From positions 971,564 through 1,035,563 of the forward strand of contig CP075366.1 of NCBI GenBank assembly GCA_019454145.1: a stretch of DNA of 64,000 nt, in the 5' to 3' direction. Source of the DNA: Fimbriimonadaceae bacterium. GTDB taxonomy: Bacteria; Armatimonadota; Fimbriimonadia; Fimbriimonadales; Fimbriimonadaceae. Numbering within the stretch: position 1 is the stretch's first letter; each line of letters starts with the position of its first letter. The notes under the pieces are model-generated. The model had not been told where the DNA came from and made no database searches. It saw only the letters and a list, made by a program, of their open reading frames with translations. The translations under genes were made by a program, and so were the position numbers. This document shows positions 28,877-37,967 of this stretch, in pieces.

Positions 28877-28926
28877 GCTAATAGCATAGGGGATGCAAAA
28901 TAGTTTGCATCCCCTATGCTATTAGC
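28877..28926. terminator. 23-bp perfect inverted repeat between convergent genes
   Basis: Arms of 23 bp pair without mismatch around a 4-base loop (ATAG). The hydrolase stop lies 4 bases before it and the last bases of the convergent VOC gene are inside the right arm. No long T-run on either side. Likely a shared bidirectional terminator. Confidence 0.75.
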
Positions 28927-29392
28927 CTGCTCGTGCTTTATCCAAAAGTGACAAATCTATCTTTGCCATCTGCATCAGTGCAGACCAATAACGACCCACG
29001 CGCTCTTGATCTGGATCTTTAAGACACTCACTCACATTCGCGGGAACGACCTGCCACGAAACGCCGAACCGATCTTCTACCCAACCGCAAGCCATTTCTT
29101 GCCCGCCTTCACCTAACTTCGACCAATAATAGTCAATTTCTTCCTGGTTCTCGCATTTAATGGTGATTGAGGCAGCCGGTGTGAGTTTGTAATGAGGCCC
29201 CCCATTTAGCAGCATGATCTCATGTCCTGCGATTTCGATAACTCCGGCAAGGAATGCTCCCTCTGGCAAGTGCATATTGGCTGAACCAACAGTTTTATCC
29301 ACGAACTTAGAGTTTGGGAAAATCTCCAGATAAGTGTTCATTGCCTCTTCGGCATTGCTTTCAAGCCACAAACAAGTGTTCAGACCTTTCAT
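28922..29392 (-). CDS. PhnB-like VOC-fold protein
   Basis: 156 residues with the PhnB/DUF1338-like VOC pattern: NTCLWLESNAEEAMNTYLEIFPNS, IEIAGHEIMLLNGGPHYK, SITIKCENQEEIDYYWSKL, GWVEDRFGVSWQVVP. The family is widespread; a few members are misnamed 3-demethylubiquinone methyltransferase, and the true substrate is unknown. Third gene of a TetR-DUF899-PhnB operon; its ATG overlaps the DUF899 stop. Confidence 0.88.
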   Translation of the reverse strand: MKGLNTCLWLESNAEEAMNTYLEIFPNSKFVDKTVGSANMHLPEGAFLAGVIEIAGHEIMLLNGGPHYKLTPAASITIKCENQEEIDYYWSKLGEGGQEMACGWVEDRFGVSWQVVPANVSECLKDPDQERVGRYWSALMQMAKIDLSLLDKARAG

Positions 29393-30090
29393 ATTGCTCC
29401 CTCATATTCATCATGGCGTTTCATCCAGTTCATGGTGCTGGATTCATTACGCCCGAGTGGAGTGATGTCCAGCCAATTGAGTGCACCTATGTGAATATCT
29501 CCCCCACGCGAATACGACGAGTAGGTGTGAAAGATGTCTCCATTCTCATCTTTGTAGAACACACTGATTCCCGGCCAGTCTTCATCCTTTTCCTCAGTAT
29601 TCGGAACGAAGTTATACATAGAAGGCACTCCCGCCTTAAACGACACCCAAAAATCGTAGTTGAAGTCGCTCGGCGCACTGGAATACCAATCGAAATTCCA
29701 GCCCATCCGTTTTTTGTAGGGTGCTAGCTCGGCGTACGGAGCGCGTGAAATTGCGACCAAACTTACATCGTGGTATTTGATGTGCTGGTTCGCGCCATCT
29801 ATGTGATCGCATAAAAAAGAACAGCCTTCGCAACCCTGCTCCCAACCTGGCCCAAACATAAAGTGATACACGATGAGCTGACTGCGACCATCGAATAGGT
29901 CAGCAAAACTGAGCGTTCCGTTCGGCCCCTCAAACGTGTAGTCCTTATCGACTTTGACCCATGGGAGTTCCATTCGCTCTCTGGCAAGGGCATCGCTTGC
30001 ACGAGTGTGAGCCTTTTCTTTAACTAAAAATTCGCGACGACGCTCAAGCCATTCTTCGCGGCTGACAACTTTGTGTTCTAACTTATTCAT
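29389..30090 (-). CDS. DUF899 thioredoxin-like protein
   Basis: 233 residues, full family length. Landmarks: VSREEWLERRREFLVKEKAHTR, LPWVKVDKDYTFEGPNG, then HFMFGPGWEQGCEGCSFLCDHIDG with a Cys-x-x-Cys pair, and ISRAPYAELAPYKKRMGW. The fold is thioredoxin-like; activity is undefined. It sits between the TetR repressor and the PhnB-like gene, overlapping both by 4 bases, so it is almost certainly under TetR control. Confidence 0.9.
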   Translation of the reverse strand: MNKLEHKVVSREEWLERRREFLVKEKAHTRASDALARERMELPWVKVDKDYTFEGPNGTLSFADLFDGRSQLIVYHFMFGPGWEQGCEGCSFLCDHIDGANQHIKYHDVSLVAISRAPYAELAPYKKRMGWNFDWYSSAPSDFNYDFWVSFKAGVPSMYNFVPNTEEKDEDWPGISVFYKDENGDIFHTYSSYSRGGDIHIGALNWLDITPLGRNESSTMNWMKRHDEYEGAI

Positions 30091-30716
30091 GATCTGTTTT
30101 CCTGGTTCTCTGAAAATAGGAATTCGACATAGCGAATGAGATGATCCATGCTCTCAATCGCGGTTTCTGGTTTTTGGCTTGCTTTTGCCATGATAAATGC
30201 TCCCTGGAGCACTGCCTGAACATGTAGCGCCAAGCTCTCGGGAGTCCAGACTGCAGTCGGCGCATACTTAGCTTTTGCTTCGGCGACCATGGGTGTAATT
30301 GTCTCCACATGGCCCCAGATGCTTTGTTGGCAAGCCTCGCGGATATCGGGATGAGAAAGATGTACTTCTTGCACCATGGTTCCGAGTAAGCAGGTGAATT
30401 CCGCCGTCGTGCCCTGTAGTATTTCTCGGCGAAACTCTAGGTAGCCCATAAAGCGATCAAATGGATCTTGTTCTGATTGGAATGGCGCAGAGCCAAATAG
30501 CTTGTTCGCGAAATCTCCAAAAAACTCTGCTGCCGCCTCTGCCATTGAATCTTTGCTCGGAAAGTGGTGGAAGAAGGCTCCTTTAGTGACTCCAGCATGT
30601 CGGCAGATGTCATCTACCGTGGTGGCGGCAAAACCTTTGGTTCTGATCGCCCACATCGCCGCACCAAGGATTTTAGTGCGCGTTTCTTCTTTTCGAGCTT
30701 CTTGTTGGGATAACAT
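30087..30716 (-). CDS. TetR/AcrR-family repressor
   Basis: 209 residues. N-terminal TetR domain: ILGAAMWAIRTKGFAATTVDDICRHAGVTKGAFFHHFPSKDSMAEAA (seen in consecutive parts), with recognition helix VTKGAFFHHF. The C-terminal ligand domain is typical of the NemR/AcrR type (FTCLLGTMVQEVHLSHPDIREAC). A matching palindrome overlaps its own start codon, so it represses the operon TetR-DUF899-PhnB. The ligand is probably a small electrophile or lipophile; not shown here. Confidence 0.92.
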   Translation of the reverse strand: MLSQQEARKEETRTKILGAAMWAIRTKGFAATTVDDICRHAGVTKGAFFHHFPSKDSMAEAAAEFFGDFANKLFGSAPFQSEQDPFDRFMGYLEFRREILQGTTAEFTCLLGTMVQEVHLSHPDIREACQQSIWGHVETITPMVAEAKAKYAPTAVWTPESLALHVQAVLQGAFIMAKASQKPETAIESMDHLIRYVEFLFSENQENRS

Positions 30717-30732
30717 ACCGACCAGTTGGTAT
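30715..30732. promoter_or_regulatory. TetR-type operator overlapping the repressor start
   Basis: ATACCGACCAGTTGGTAT is a near-palindrome (ATACC/GGTAT outer arms, inner GAC/GTT), resembling NemR/TetR boxes of the ACCGACC type. It begins inside the ATG of the TetR gene, so binding would shut off the operon. Confidence 0.6.
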
Positions 30733-30790
30733 TTATATTAGCAAATCTTCCAGCATTTTGCAAATCTTTATTTCTTATGGACTTTTTGAG

Positions 30791-31678
30791 CTAGGAGGAC
30801 GGCTGAATGACTAACTCGACAAACCTAACAAAGCCTCGCCTCATTGTTTCAGTTGTAATGTCCGGCCGACCAAAGCCCGGATACGGTTCCGCTAGCTTAT
30901 CGAACATGGAAACCATCCTGAGTGAAGCCCGCAAATCCCAAAACGGAAGCCAATCTGTATTAATCGGATTCTTCGCCAGATATATCTGGGTCATCTCTTT
31001 CATCGCGTCTTCGCCATAAGCCCACATCACATCAAGCCGTGTACATGCAAGATCGAATGCCGGATCACCGAGATTCGCGTTCTCCCAATCAATGACTCCA
31101 GTCAGTTGCCCATCTTGCCAAAGCAGATTCCCTGGCCAGTAATCGCCGTGCCGAAACGCAACTGGATTGAATTCTGGTTCTCCAAGTCTTTGTAGAACGT
31201 TTCTGATCTCCGGCTCGCATAGTTCGATTACTAGCTCTTGTTCCGGCTCCCATATCCTTGAACCATAGCTTGGCAAGAAATCCAGGCCCGAACCTTCTAA
31301 TGGTAACTGGTGAATCTCCGCCAACCGCTCTGCGTACTGCTTGATGTGGCTGCTAAGATCGGTCGGATTTAAGTCGGGTTCTCCCGGAAGGAATTCCAAA
31401 ACATAAAACTCCTCATTACTAAAATATGTTCTTGCGACAGGTAATCCGTTTTCACGGAGTGTTCGCAAAATCTTTACTTCGTGCGCCACGGCATCGCCGA
31501 ACTGTTCAAAGTTGTAATCAGCAGGTATGCGAGCCACATAAGTCTCCCGCATACCGTTAGATCGCTCTATTTCAAACGCCGTCGTAGTCGCCGAAATCCC
31601 GCCCTTGAGTGGCCAAGTGCGAATGAGTTCTGACCCTGGCGCAAACTCTTGAATTGCCTTTACGATCTGTGCTTCCAT
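30791..31678 (-). CDS. APH-family phosphotransferase
   Basis: 295 residues. Kinase-like fold: N-lobe with GGISATTTAFEIERS, hinge FYVLEFLPGEPDL, catalytic loop FRHGDYWPGNLLW (Asp/Asn positions kept) and metal-binding VIDWENANLGDPAFDLA. This pattern covers aminoglycoside, macrolide and fructosamine kinases as well as housekeeping choline-kinase-like enzymes; a resistance role should not be assumed. Monocistronic. Confidence 0.85.
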   Translation of the reverse strand: MEAQIVKAIQEFAPGSELIRTWPLKGGISATTTAFEIERSNGMRETYVARIPADYNFEQFGDAVAHEVKILRTLRENGLPVARTYFSNEEFYVLEFLPGEPDLNPTDLSSHIKQYAERLAEIHQLPLEGSGLDFLPSYGSRIWEPEQELVIELCEPEIRNVLQRLGEPEFNPVAFRHGDYWPGNLLWQDGQLTGVIDWENANLGDPAFDLACTRLDVMWAYGEDAMKEMTQIYLAKNPINTDWLPFWDLRASLRMVSMFDKLAEPYPGFGRPDITTETMRRGFVRFVELVIQPSS

Positions 31679-31822
31679 GGGTCAACCTATCAAAAGTCTC
31701 GTGCCGTTAACCGCCCGAGCGACATAATTATGACAATGTGACCCCTGCTTGGTGCCCCCTCGCCTAAGAACTTTTTACTGACTGCGCACCAATGCGCCTG
31801 CCCAAAAACCAAGCAAACCTCC

Positions 31823-33406
31823 ATGAATTCACTCCAAACCGAAATCGCGCGACGAAGAACTTTCGCGATCATCTCCCACCCCGACGCAGGGAAAACCACG
31901 CTCACTGAAAAGCTCCTGCTCTACGGAGGCGCTCTCCAACTTGCCGGATCGGTAAAAGCTAAAGGTAACCAACGCCGCGCTACATCCGACTGGATGGAAC
32001 TCGAAAAACAGCGCGGAATCTCTGTCACATCCACCGTTCTTCAATTTGAATACAGCGGTTTGATGCTGAACTTGCTGGACACTCCTGGCCACAACGACTT
32101 CAGCGCCGACACTTACCGCACTCTCACCGCCGCTGACAGCGCAGTCATGTTGATTGATAACGCCAAGGGGGTTGAGGCGCAAACCAAGAAGCTATTCAAG
32201 GTCTGCCGGCAACGAGGAATCCCTATTTTCACGTTCGTCAACAAAATGGATCATGAAGGCATCGGCCCGCTTGATCTCCTCAGCGAAGTCGAAGAAACAC
32301 TCGGAATCCGCAGTGTGCCAATGAATTGGCCGATCGGGCAAGGAGCCGATTTTCAAGGCATTTACGACCGGCAAACCCACGCGGTTCACCTGTACGAGCG
32401 CACTGCCCGCGGAGCCACCACCGCCGGGCATAAGGAATACCAACTCGAAGATCCGGAAGTAAAGAATACAGTGGGGGCACGACTCTACCAACAGCTGCTT
32501 GATGAAATCGAACTGCTTAACGTTGCGGGCGAAGAAATCGATCTCGACCAAATCCTGGCCGGGCAACTGACTCCGGTTTTCTTTGGTTCGGCCCTCACGA
32601 ATTTCGGCGTCCAACAGTTCCTCGACCAATTCATCAAGATCGCGCCAGCCCCTACCGAGCGATTGAGCCAAGATGCGGCAATCTCGCCTGACCATGCTTT
32701 TAGCGGATTCGTTTTCAAAATCCAGGCGAACATGGATCCCGCCCACCGCGACCGCATCGCTTTTCTGCGAATCGTGAGTGGTGAATTCGAAAAGGATATG
32801 GAAGTCATTCATTCCCGAACGGGCAAAACCCTCAAACTCAACCGCCCACAAAAGCTATTTGCCCGCGACCGCGAGACAGTAGAAACCGCCTTCGCTGGCG
32901 ACATTATTGGACTCACGAACCCTGGCGCATTCCGATTGGGCGATACGCTTTCGCTAGATGGTTTACTGAAATACGAAGAAGTCCCTGCATTCAAGCCTGA
33001 GGCTTTCGCTTCTATTCAAAGCGAAGACGTTGCTCGCTACAAGCACTTCGAAAAAGGCGTGAATCAACTCTCGGAAGAAGGGTTAGTTGATTTGTTCTGG
33101 GATCACCGCGCCCAAACCCGCACGCCTATTTTAGGAGTTATCGGAAAACTACAGTTCGATGTTGTACAGTTCCGGTTACTGTCGGAATACGGGGTCAAAA
33201 CGATGATCTACCCTGTTCCCTACACCGAAATCGCCTGGGTCACCGGCCCGGAAAAAGACATCATGAACATCTTTTTCGGAAGCGAAAATAAGCTCGTTAA
33301 AGATAACTCTGGGAACTACGCGATCCTTTCTATCAGCGAGCGGCAACTGGATTTTATCAAGTTGAGGAACGAGACGCTGACATTTTCTGAATCCCCCAAT
33401 CCATAA
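31823..33406 (+). CDS. prfC: Peptide chain release factor 3
   Basis: 527 residues, full length. GTPase that removes RF1/RF2 from the ribosome. G1 ISHPDAGKTTLTEKLL, switch region with RRATSDWMELEKQRGISVTST, DTPGHNDFSADTYR, NKMD, then the RF3-specific middle and C-terminal domains (FARDRETVETAFAGDIIG; GVIGKLQFDVVQFRL). Cytoplasmic. Stand-alone gene preceded by a 144-base spacer. Confidence 0.97.
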   Translation: MNSLQTEIARRRTFAIISHPDAGKTTLTEKLLLYGGALQLAGSVKAKGNQRRATSDWMELEKQRGISVTSTVLQFEYSGLMLNLLDTPGHNDFSADTYRTLTAADSAVMLIDNAKGVEAQTKKLFKVCRQRGIPIFTFVNKMDHEGIGPLDLLSEVEETLGIRSVPMNWPIGQGADFQGIYDRQTHAVHLYERTARGATTAGHKEYQLEDPEVKNTVGARLYQQLLDEIELLNVAGEEIDLDQILAGQLTPVFFGSALTNFGVQQFLDQFIKIAPAPTERLSQDAAISPDHAFSGFVFKIQANMDPAHRDRIAFLRIVSGEFEKDMEVIHSRTGKTLKLNRPQKLFARDRETVETAFAGDIIGLTNPGAFRLGDTLSLDGLLKYEEVPAFKPEAFASIQSEDVARYKHFEKGVNQLSEEGLVDLFWDHRAQTRTPILGVIGKLQFDVVQFRLLSEYGVKTMIYPVPYTEIAWVTGPEKDIMNIFFGSENKLVKDNSGNYAILSISERQLDFIKLRNETLTFSESPNP

Positions 33407-33485
33407 CCAGCGGATACCAAAAATTCAGTGTACTTTTGCGACTATTGCACAATTATTAAAATTTCTGCAATCATCAAAACCTGTC

Positions 33486-35173
33486 ATGATTCCCGGTTTG
33501 AACAATCAACCAGTGCTAATTGCAGGCTTACTTCTAGTGTCAGCTTCGCTAGCTACCGCGCAAGTCAACGTGGAATAAGCCAATTACCTTTTTGGGCAAC
33601 ACGATTGGGCGGCGGCGGGCAAAGAATATGAAGGTCTTGTTAAAGAAAACCCATACCAAGGCCTTTACTGGTTCCGATACGGTGTTGCTCACTATTAACT
33701 AAAAACTACGGTACGGCAATTACTGCATACACCAAGTCACTTGAACTTGGTTGTGGCGGGAGTTCGGCACTCGGCGGAATGGCGTGGAGTTGTCGTGGAA
33801 AGGGCGAGCTTGAAAACGCAGCAAAAACATTTGAACAGGTTATGCAAGCCGATCCTGCGATGATTGATCAACTCCAAACTCCTGAGATGCGCAAAAACCT
33901 TGGAGATGCACTTTATAAAAAATTATTTGGTGAATTTGGAACCCCGGAAGCACCTCGAGTAGAAGGATGGCGAGCAGATTTGGCATTCTGCATGAAGACA
34001 CTTCAGAACTCTCATTACAACATTAACGCCAAAACTTCAGAAGAAAAGTGGAACTCGATCTTTCATAACCTGAATGATTCTATTCCAAATCTAACAGATA
34101 AGGAGGTTCAATTTGAATTCATGAAGTTGGTTGCCCTTGCGGGCGACGGTCACACATGCACATGGCCGATACTTAATCCAGCAAATAAATACACGATGCT
34201 CCCTGCCGTGATTTATCCTTTCAAGGACGGCTACTTCATACGCTCAGCGGCCCAAGAATATGAATCGATTATCGGTAGCAAAGTCACCCGGATTGGCTCA
34301 ATGACGATCGAGGATGTTGCTAATGCGATCACACCTTATGTAGGACACGAAAACCCGATGCATGCTCTTTGGAATTCTCCACTATTGATGGGCACAATAG
34401 AGATTCTAAAAGCGATTGGAGCTACCAATACACTCGATACCGTAAACCTGACTATTGAGGGAGAAGGCAAAACGAAAACTATTACCATGAAGACAATTCC
34501 ACTTAATCGATCTCTTTACGGTGACCGCGACGAAGGCTCAATCTGGAAGAAAATGAATTCGGGTGCTACAAACCCAACCCCGTTATATACCAAGAAGCCA
34601 GATGATCCCTATTGGTTTGAATACTTAGAAGACGACAAAATACTTTATTTTCACTACGGCAATGTCTTCAGCAAGGAAAGCGAACCCTTCGGCGATTTTG
34701 TAAACCGAATGTTTGCAGTCGTTGACTCAAAACCAGTCGAAGCAATGGTAATTGATTTACGAGATAACTTTGGTGGAAGCTCTGAATTATATAAACCGCT
34801 AATTAAGAAACTCATACAGCATCCGAAGATATCAAGTAAAGGCTACTTGTTTACGCTTATAGGGCGTTCCACATACTCCGCAGCTATTAATTTGGCGGTT
34901 GATCTTGAATACTGGACCGATACACTCTTCATTGGAGAGCCTACTGGATGTAGCCCCAACTTTATTGGCGAAAATAAACTATTCACACTGCCTTATTCCG
35001 GCCTGAAAGTGAGCGTCTCAGATCGCTACCATCAGCATGGTCGGTCTGATTCAACCGACAAGCGAATTTGGATTGCACCAAACATTCCTGCCGAATTCAC
35101 ATCTGAGGACATCCGCAATAACCGCGATCCTGGCATGAAGGCGGTAATTGACTACCTCGACTATCGTGGCTAA
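33486..35173 (+). pseudogene. Broken TPR plus S41 (tail-specific) protease gene
   Basis: The ATG at 33486 begins a signal peptide (LIAGLLLVSASLATAQ). The frame then meets TAA at 33576, continues in the same frame with clear TPR-like coding (FGQHDWAAAGKEYEGLV) to another stop at 33696, and resumes one frame over (KNYGTAITAYTKSLELG) into the long open part from about 33700. The C-terminal 460 residues are an S41-type protease: LAGDGHTCTW, AMVIDLRDNFGGSSEL and the serine region GRSTYSAAINLA. One nonsense change plus one indel argue for inactivation; a truncated protein without signal peptide could start at 33779. The 3' end overlaps a decayed RHS cassette. Confidence 0.75.
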
Positions 35174-35630
35174 AAAAGGTGGGTAGGGCATTTTGAATAA
35201 GGGATTGTCCGATCTGATGTGCCTCTTCATCTGAACAACCATCAAAATCTAATCGATCAACGGGGTTGTTGCTTGCGTAGACATAATAATTTACGCCGCT
35301 TCGTTTGAGATCCTGGCTCACAAACCTCCCTGATCCAGGTTCGTAGTACCGAGCCCGCATATACACGAGTCCGGATTCATCGTCTTGCACATGTCCCAGA
35401 TTTGCGACATACCGCCCCTTCGGCCCACCAGTTGCATTGCCTTGGCGCATTCCGCCCCAGACATCGTAGTTGCGCTCGTCACCGATATTCCAAGTCGTAC
35501 CGCCAGAATTCTTGGTTACGGTTGCAATCATGTTCCCATGTGTATCATACAACGGATAAGCTACCGTTGTACTGCTCGAACCTACGGTCTCTATTGCCTC
35601 AATCCCACGAGCACCAACAAAATTCCGAGT
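35097..35630 (-). pseudogene. RHS cassette 5: truncated orphan tip
   Basis: Begins abruptly at 35630 within the RHS core (RNFVGARGIEAI), runs in one frame through YPLYDTHGN, ERNYDVWGGMRQ, GRYVANLGHVQDDESGLVYM, RARYYEPGSGRFVSQD and YVYASNNPVDRLDFDG, then starts a tip (SDEEAHQIGQSLIQNAL) that resembles the start of the cassette at 39508. After about 15 tip residues the frame runs antisense into the S41 gene, so the rest of the tip is lost. No start codon fits the core start; a TTG at 35552 is the first possible. Most likely a decayed donor cassette. Confidence 0.7.
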
Positions 35631-35874
35631 CTATTTATGAGATGGGTATGCTCAGGCTAATTTAGCCCAGAGTATTTCTAATAGTTTCGCAATCTATGAT
35701 CTGACCCACCTCTTCAAGCCCCAGCTCTTGACGGCAATGAGTCGTAATGGCACACTTCTAGAAGAAACTCTTAATACTAAGTTCAACAACAAAGCGAACC
35801 AAGTTGAGATGTTTGCTTAGTTTAGCATCTTGATTAGTGCTATCAAGATTGAATTTCAATCTTACGCAACTTCT
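35631..35874 (+). other. Junction segment with a possible coding remnant
   Basis: Between the cut RHS core and the next minus-strand gene. On the plus strand a frame without start is open to TAG at 35820 and reads protein-like (YAQANLAQSISNSFAIYDLT; LTAMSRNGTLLEETL). It could be the 3' end of a lost gene brought in by the rearrangement. I do not recognise it. Confidence 0.25.
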
Positions 35875-36279
35875 CTACTTGATTGTTACCCCAGGATTCG
35901 CTACACCAATTACTATCGGAAATAATATGCAAATACTTAAACCAACGCCTACAAGCAATCGAGCCTTTCCCTTAGAATGAATATATAGAAGGATGCCCCA
36001 TATTATAGGAATCAACCAAGCAATTAAGAATATAGAAGCCTGTATCAATGCAACATCATAAGGATCAATGCCTCCATCACGATGAGCTAGTATGTTCTGT
36101 AAAGATTCTGAAGGAGCTATTGGCGTTCTATCTTTGCCTTGAATTAACAACCATAAAAACAAATGTGGTCCACATTGCGTCAAGGTGAGAATAGTAACCA
36201 CACTTAAATAGCATAGGTGCATATAACCTATTGCGATACGGGTCTCTTGCCTATCTGCTTCCAAATTTAGCCACTCCAA
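35875..36279 (-). CDS. Small membrane protein behind RHS cassette 4
   Basis: 134 residues. Hydrophobic segments at about 20-45 (LCYLSVVTILTLTQC), 80-102 (LIQASIFLIAWLIPIIWGILLY) and 108-128. No family recognised. Its start overlaps the end of the preceding small membrane gene by 29 bases in another frame. By position it belongs to the string of small membrane genes that separate RHS cassettes and may be an immunity-type partner; unproven. Confidence 0.5.
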   Translation of the reverse strand: MEWLNLEADRQETRIAIGYMHLCYLSVVTILTLTQCGPHLFLWLLIQGKDRTPIAPSESLQNILAHRDGGIDPYDVALIQASIFLIAWLIPIIWGILLYIHSKGKARLLVGVGLSICILFPIVIGVANPGVTIK

Positions 36280-36598
36280 CTGCTACCAATAAAACCAGAA
36301 ACAGACCCAATGAGATAGTACTAACTATGAGATTGCTAAGCAGATGCCCTCTAATTACCCCAACCACAAGCAAGAAAATGGACATTATAAAAAAGAGTGC
36401 CCCAATAATCGCATACACAGTTGAAATTTGTTTATGGCGTTGGTCAGATTCCGCCTTCCACGTTTTCATATAAGTTCTAAACTGGCTATCCTCCTCACCA
36501 TACTCCGTTACCGTCTGGGGCTCAGTGGAACTACTCTGAATCGAATCGTAAATCAAGCAAGTCATACCAATTGGCCCACCGAAGATTAGTGAAACCAA
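36251..36598 (-). CDS. Small membrane protein following RHS cassette 4
   Basis: 115 residues from a TTG at 36598. Two membrane segments in the C-terminal half (VYAIIGALFFIMSIFLLVVG; NLIVSTISLGLFLVLLVAVG) after a polar part. A run of seven A (36597-36603) lies at the start: with one base fewer the frame would join an upstream ATG at 36617 and give MLVAAFLVSLIFGGPIGM, a better membrane-type N-terminus. Either a frameshift or a wrong base count is possible. Candidate immunity partner for the tip at 36662. Confidence 0.5.
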   Translation of the reverse strand: MVSLIFGGPIGMTCLIYDSIQSSSTEPQTVTEYGEEDSQFRTYMKTWKAESDQRHKQISTVYAIIGALFFIMSIFLLVVGVIRGHLLSNLIVSTISLGLFLVLLVAVGVAKFGSR

Positions 36599-36661
36599 AA
36601 AAAGCAGCCACTAACATTTTGGCGTATGGAGATATTTTATAATCATTACCTATCATATAAC

Positions 36662-37579
36662 TCATTCGCTGTCAATGTCATCCAAATACCAACTTAACCT
36701 CATGGAATATCCCATACATAGGACGCCAAATTTCTGCAAGATTCTGCCACAACAGACAAGGATTCCAATTGTGCCAATAATTGCACCAGGCCCACCAAGA
36801 GCAACTGCAACCATAGAAGATAGCAATCCAATAATATCGTAGCCTAGGCCGACGGCTCCGCTGTCATCCCAAGATGAGAATAGGGAATAATTCCATTCAT
36901 ACATAAACTGTCCGTAGGCTTCCTCAACGTCCGCAGAATCCTTAACGCTGAGAAGTGCTGTTGCAAACTTTCGTAAGCATTGCCCACCAACTGCAAGTAG
37001 CCCAATCCCCTCACCCGTACCAACAATTGAAATTGCATCTATTATGGCTATCAAAACAGTGATAAAAATAGCGGTAGTTCCAGAAAAATCTGCGAAACTC
37101 GCTGGCGCATTGCGTGCATAAATATACCAATTACCTCCATCATTTCTTGGATCCTCGCTAATAAACCTGCCACTCTCCGGCTCATAGTATCTGGCCCTCA
37201 TGTAGATCAAACCGGACTCATCGTCTTGCACATGTCCCAGATTTGCGACATACCTTCCCTTCGGCCCGCCCGTTGTGTTACCTTGACGCACTCCTCCCCA
37301 GACATCATAATTCCGCTCGTCTGCGATGTCCCAAGCAGTGCCTCCACTTAAAGGGCGAACCGTTGCAATCATATTCCCATGTGTATCATACAACGGATAA
37401 CTCGTTACCGCTCCACTTCCACTATCCACCGTCATCGCCTCTATCCCTCTGGCACCAACAAAATTCCGAGTTACTGTATCGCTAGAAGTACCGGTCGTAT
37501 CAAAGTCTTCTTCTGTCGGCATCTGCCCATCGTAGTAGCTACGAGTAGTTCCAGCTGAGCAAGATTTCTTTACCCGCAT
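36662..37579 (-). CDS. RHS cassette 4: core repeat plus hydrophobic tip
   Basis: 305 residues from an internal ATG (MRVKKSC). Core homology begins a few codons earlier at YRADG, but a stop lies just before and no start codon fits, so this may be a silent cassette. The core runs through SYYDGQM, FVGARGIEAMTVDSGSG, YDTHGN, DERNYDVWGG and YYEPESGRFISED to NAPASFADFSG; then a unique tip with several membrane-type helices (AIFITVLIAIIDAISIVG; MVAVALGGPGAIIGTIGIL). No known toxin domain recognised. Followed by small membrane genes. Confidence 0.65.
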   Translation of the reverse strand: MRVKKSCSAGTTRSYYDGQMPTEEDFDTTGTSSDTVTRNFVGARGIEAMTVDSGSGAVTSYPLYDTHGNMIATVRPLSGGTAWDIADERNYDVWGGVRQGNTTGGPKGRYVANLGHVQDDESGLIYMRARYYEPESGRFISEDPRNDGGNWYIYARNAPASFADFSGTTAIFITVLIAIIDAISIVGTGEGIGLLAVGGQCLRKFATALLSVKDSADVEEAYGQFMYEWNYSLFSSWDDSGAVGLGYDIIGLLSSMVAVALGGPGAIIGTIGILVCCGRILQKFGVLCMGYSMRLSWYLDDIDSE

Positions 37580-37703
37580 CCCATCTGCGCGGTAACCACA
37601 ATGAACTTATTTTATTGATCTCATCTTATCTAAAAGGCCGTATGGTGCCCCGTTTATCATAGTAGTTAGAAATACTCGCATACTTTCACTAATAAAATGA
37701 ATA

Positions 37704-37967
37704 CTAAAAAATGACGTTCAGGACAACTCCGCCAAGAAGGAGGATGAGAAAGTAAATCAATTCACGAATAAATATCCTTACTCTTATGGACGCATTGTTA
37801 TTTTCAGACTTTAGTGCTTCCATCACTATGACGCTGGAAGCAGTAACCATAAACGACGATAAAGTTGCGATAGCCATGGAGTCATACGGGGATATAACTT
37901 TCACAAAAACGAATATGCAAAAGCCAACCGTATAAAGCGATATTCTTACTTTTCTCAACTTTGTCAC
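37704..37967 (-). CDS. Small membrane protein paired with RHS cassette 3
   Basis: 87 residues, three hydrophobic stretches: ISLYTVGFCIFVFVKVI, MAIATLSSFMVTASSVIVM and LIYFLILLLGGVVLNVIF at the C-terminus. Its ATG overlaps the stop of the cassette-3 gene (ATGA), which suggests coupled synthesis with that tip. Candidate immunity protein by position and size only. Confidence 0.55.
   Translation of the reverse strand: MTKLRKVRISLYTVGFCIFVFVKVISPYDSMAIATLSSFMVTASSVIVMEALKSENNNASIRVRIFIRELIYFLILLLGGVVLNVIF

Noticed and set aside
30791-31678. Calling the two APH-like kinases antibiotic-resistance genes
   Set aside because: The kinase fold alone does not give the substrate; neither is in a resistance cassette.
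32192-32851. 219-codon frame antisense to prfC
   Set aside because: Shadow of a strongly conserved gene; no domain pattern.
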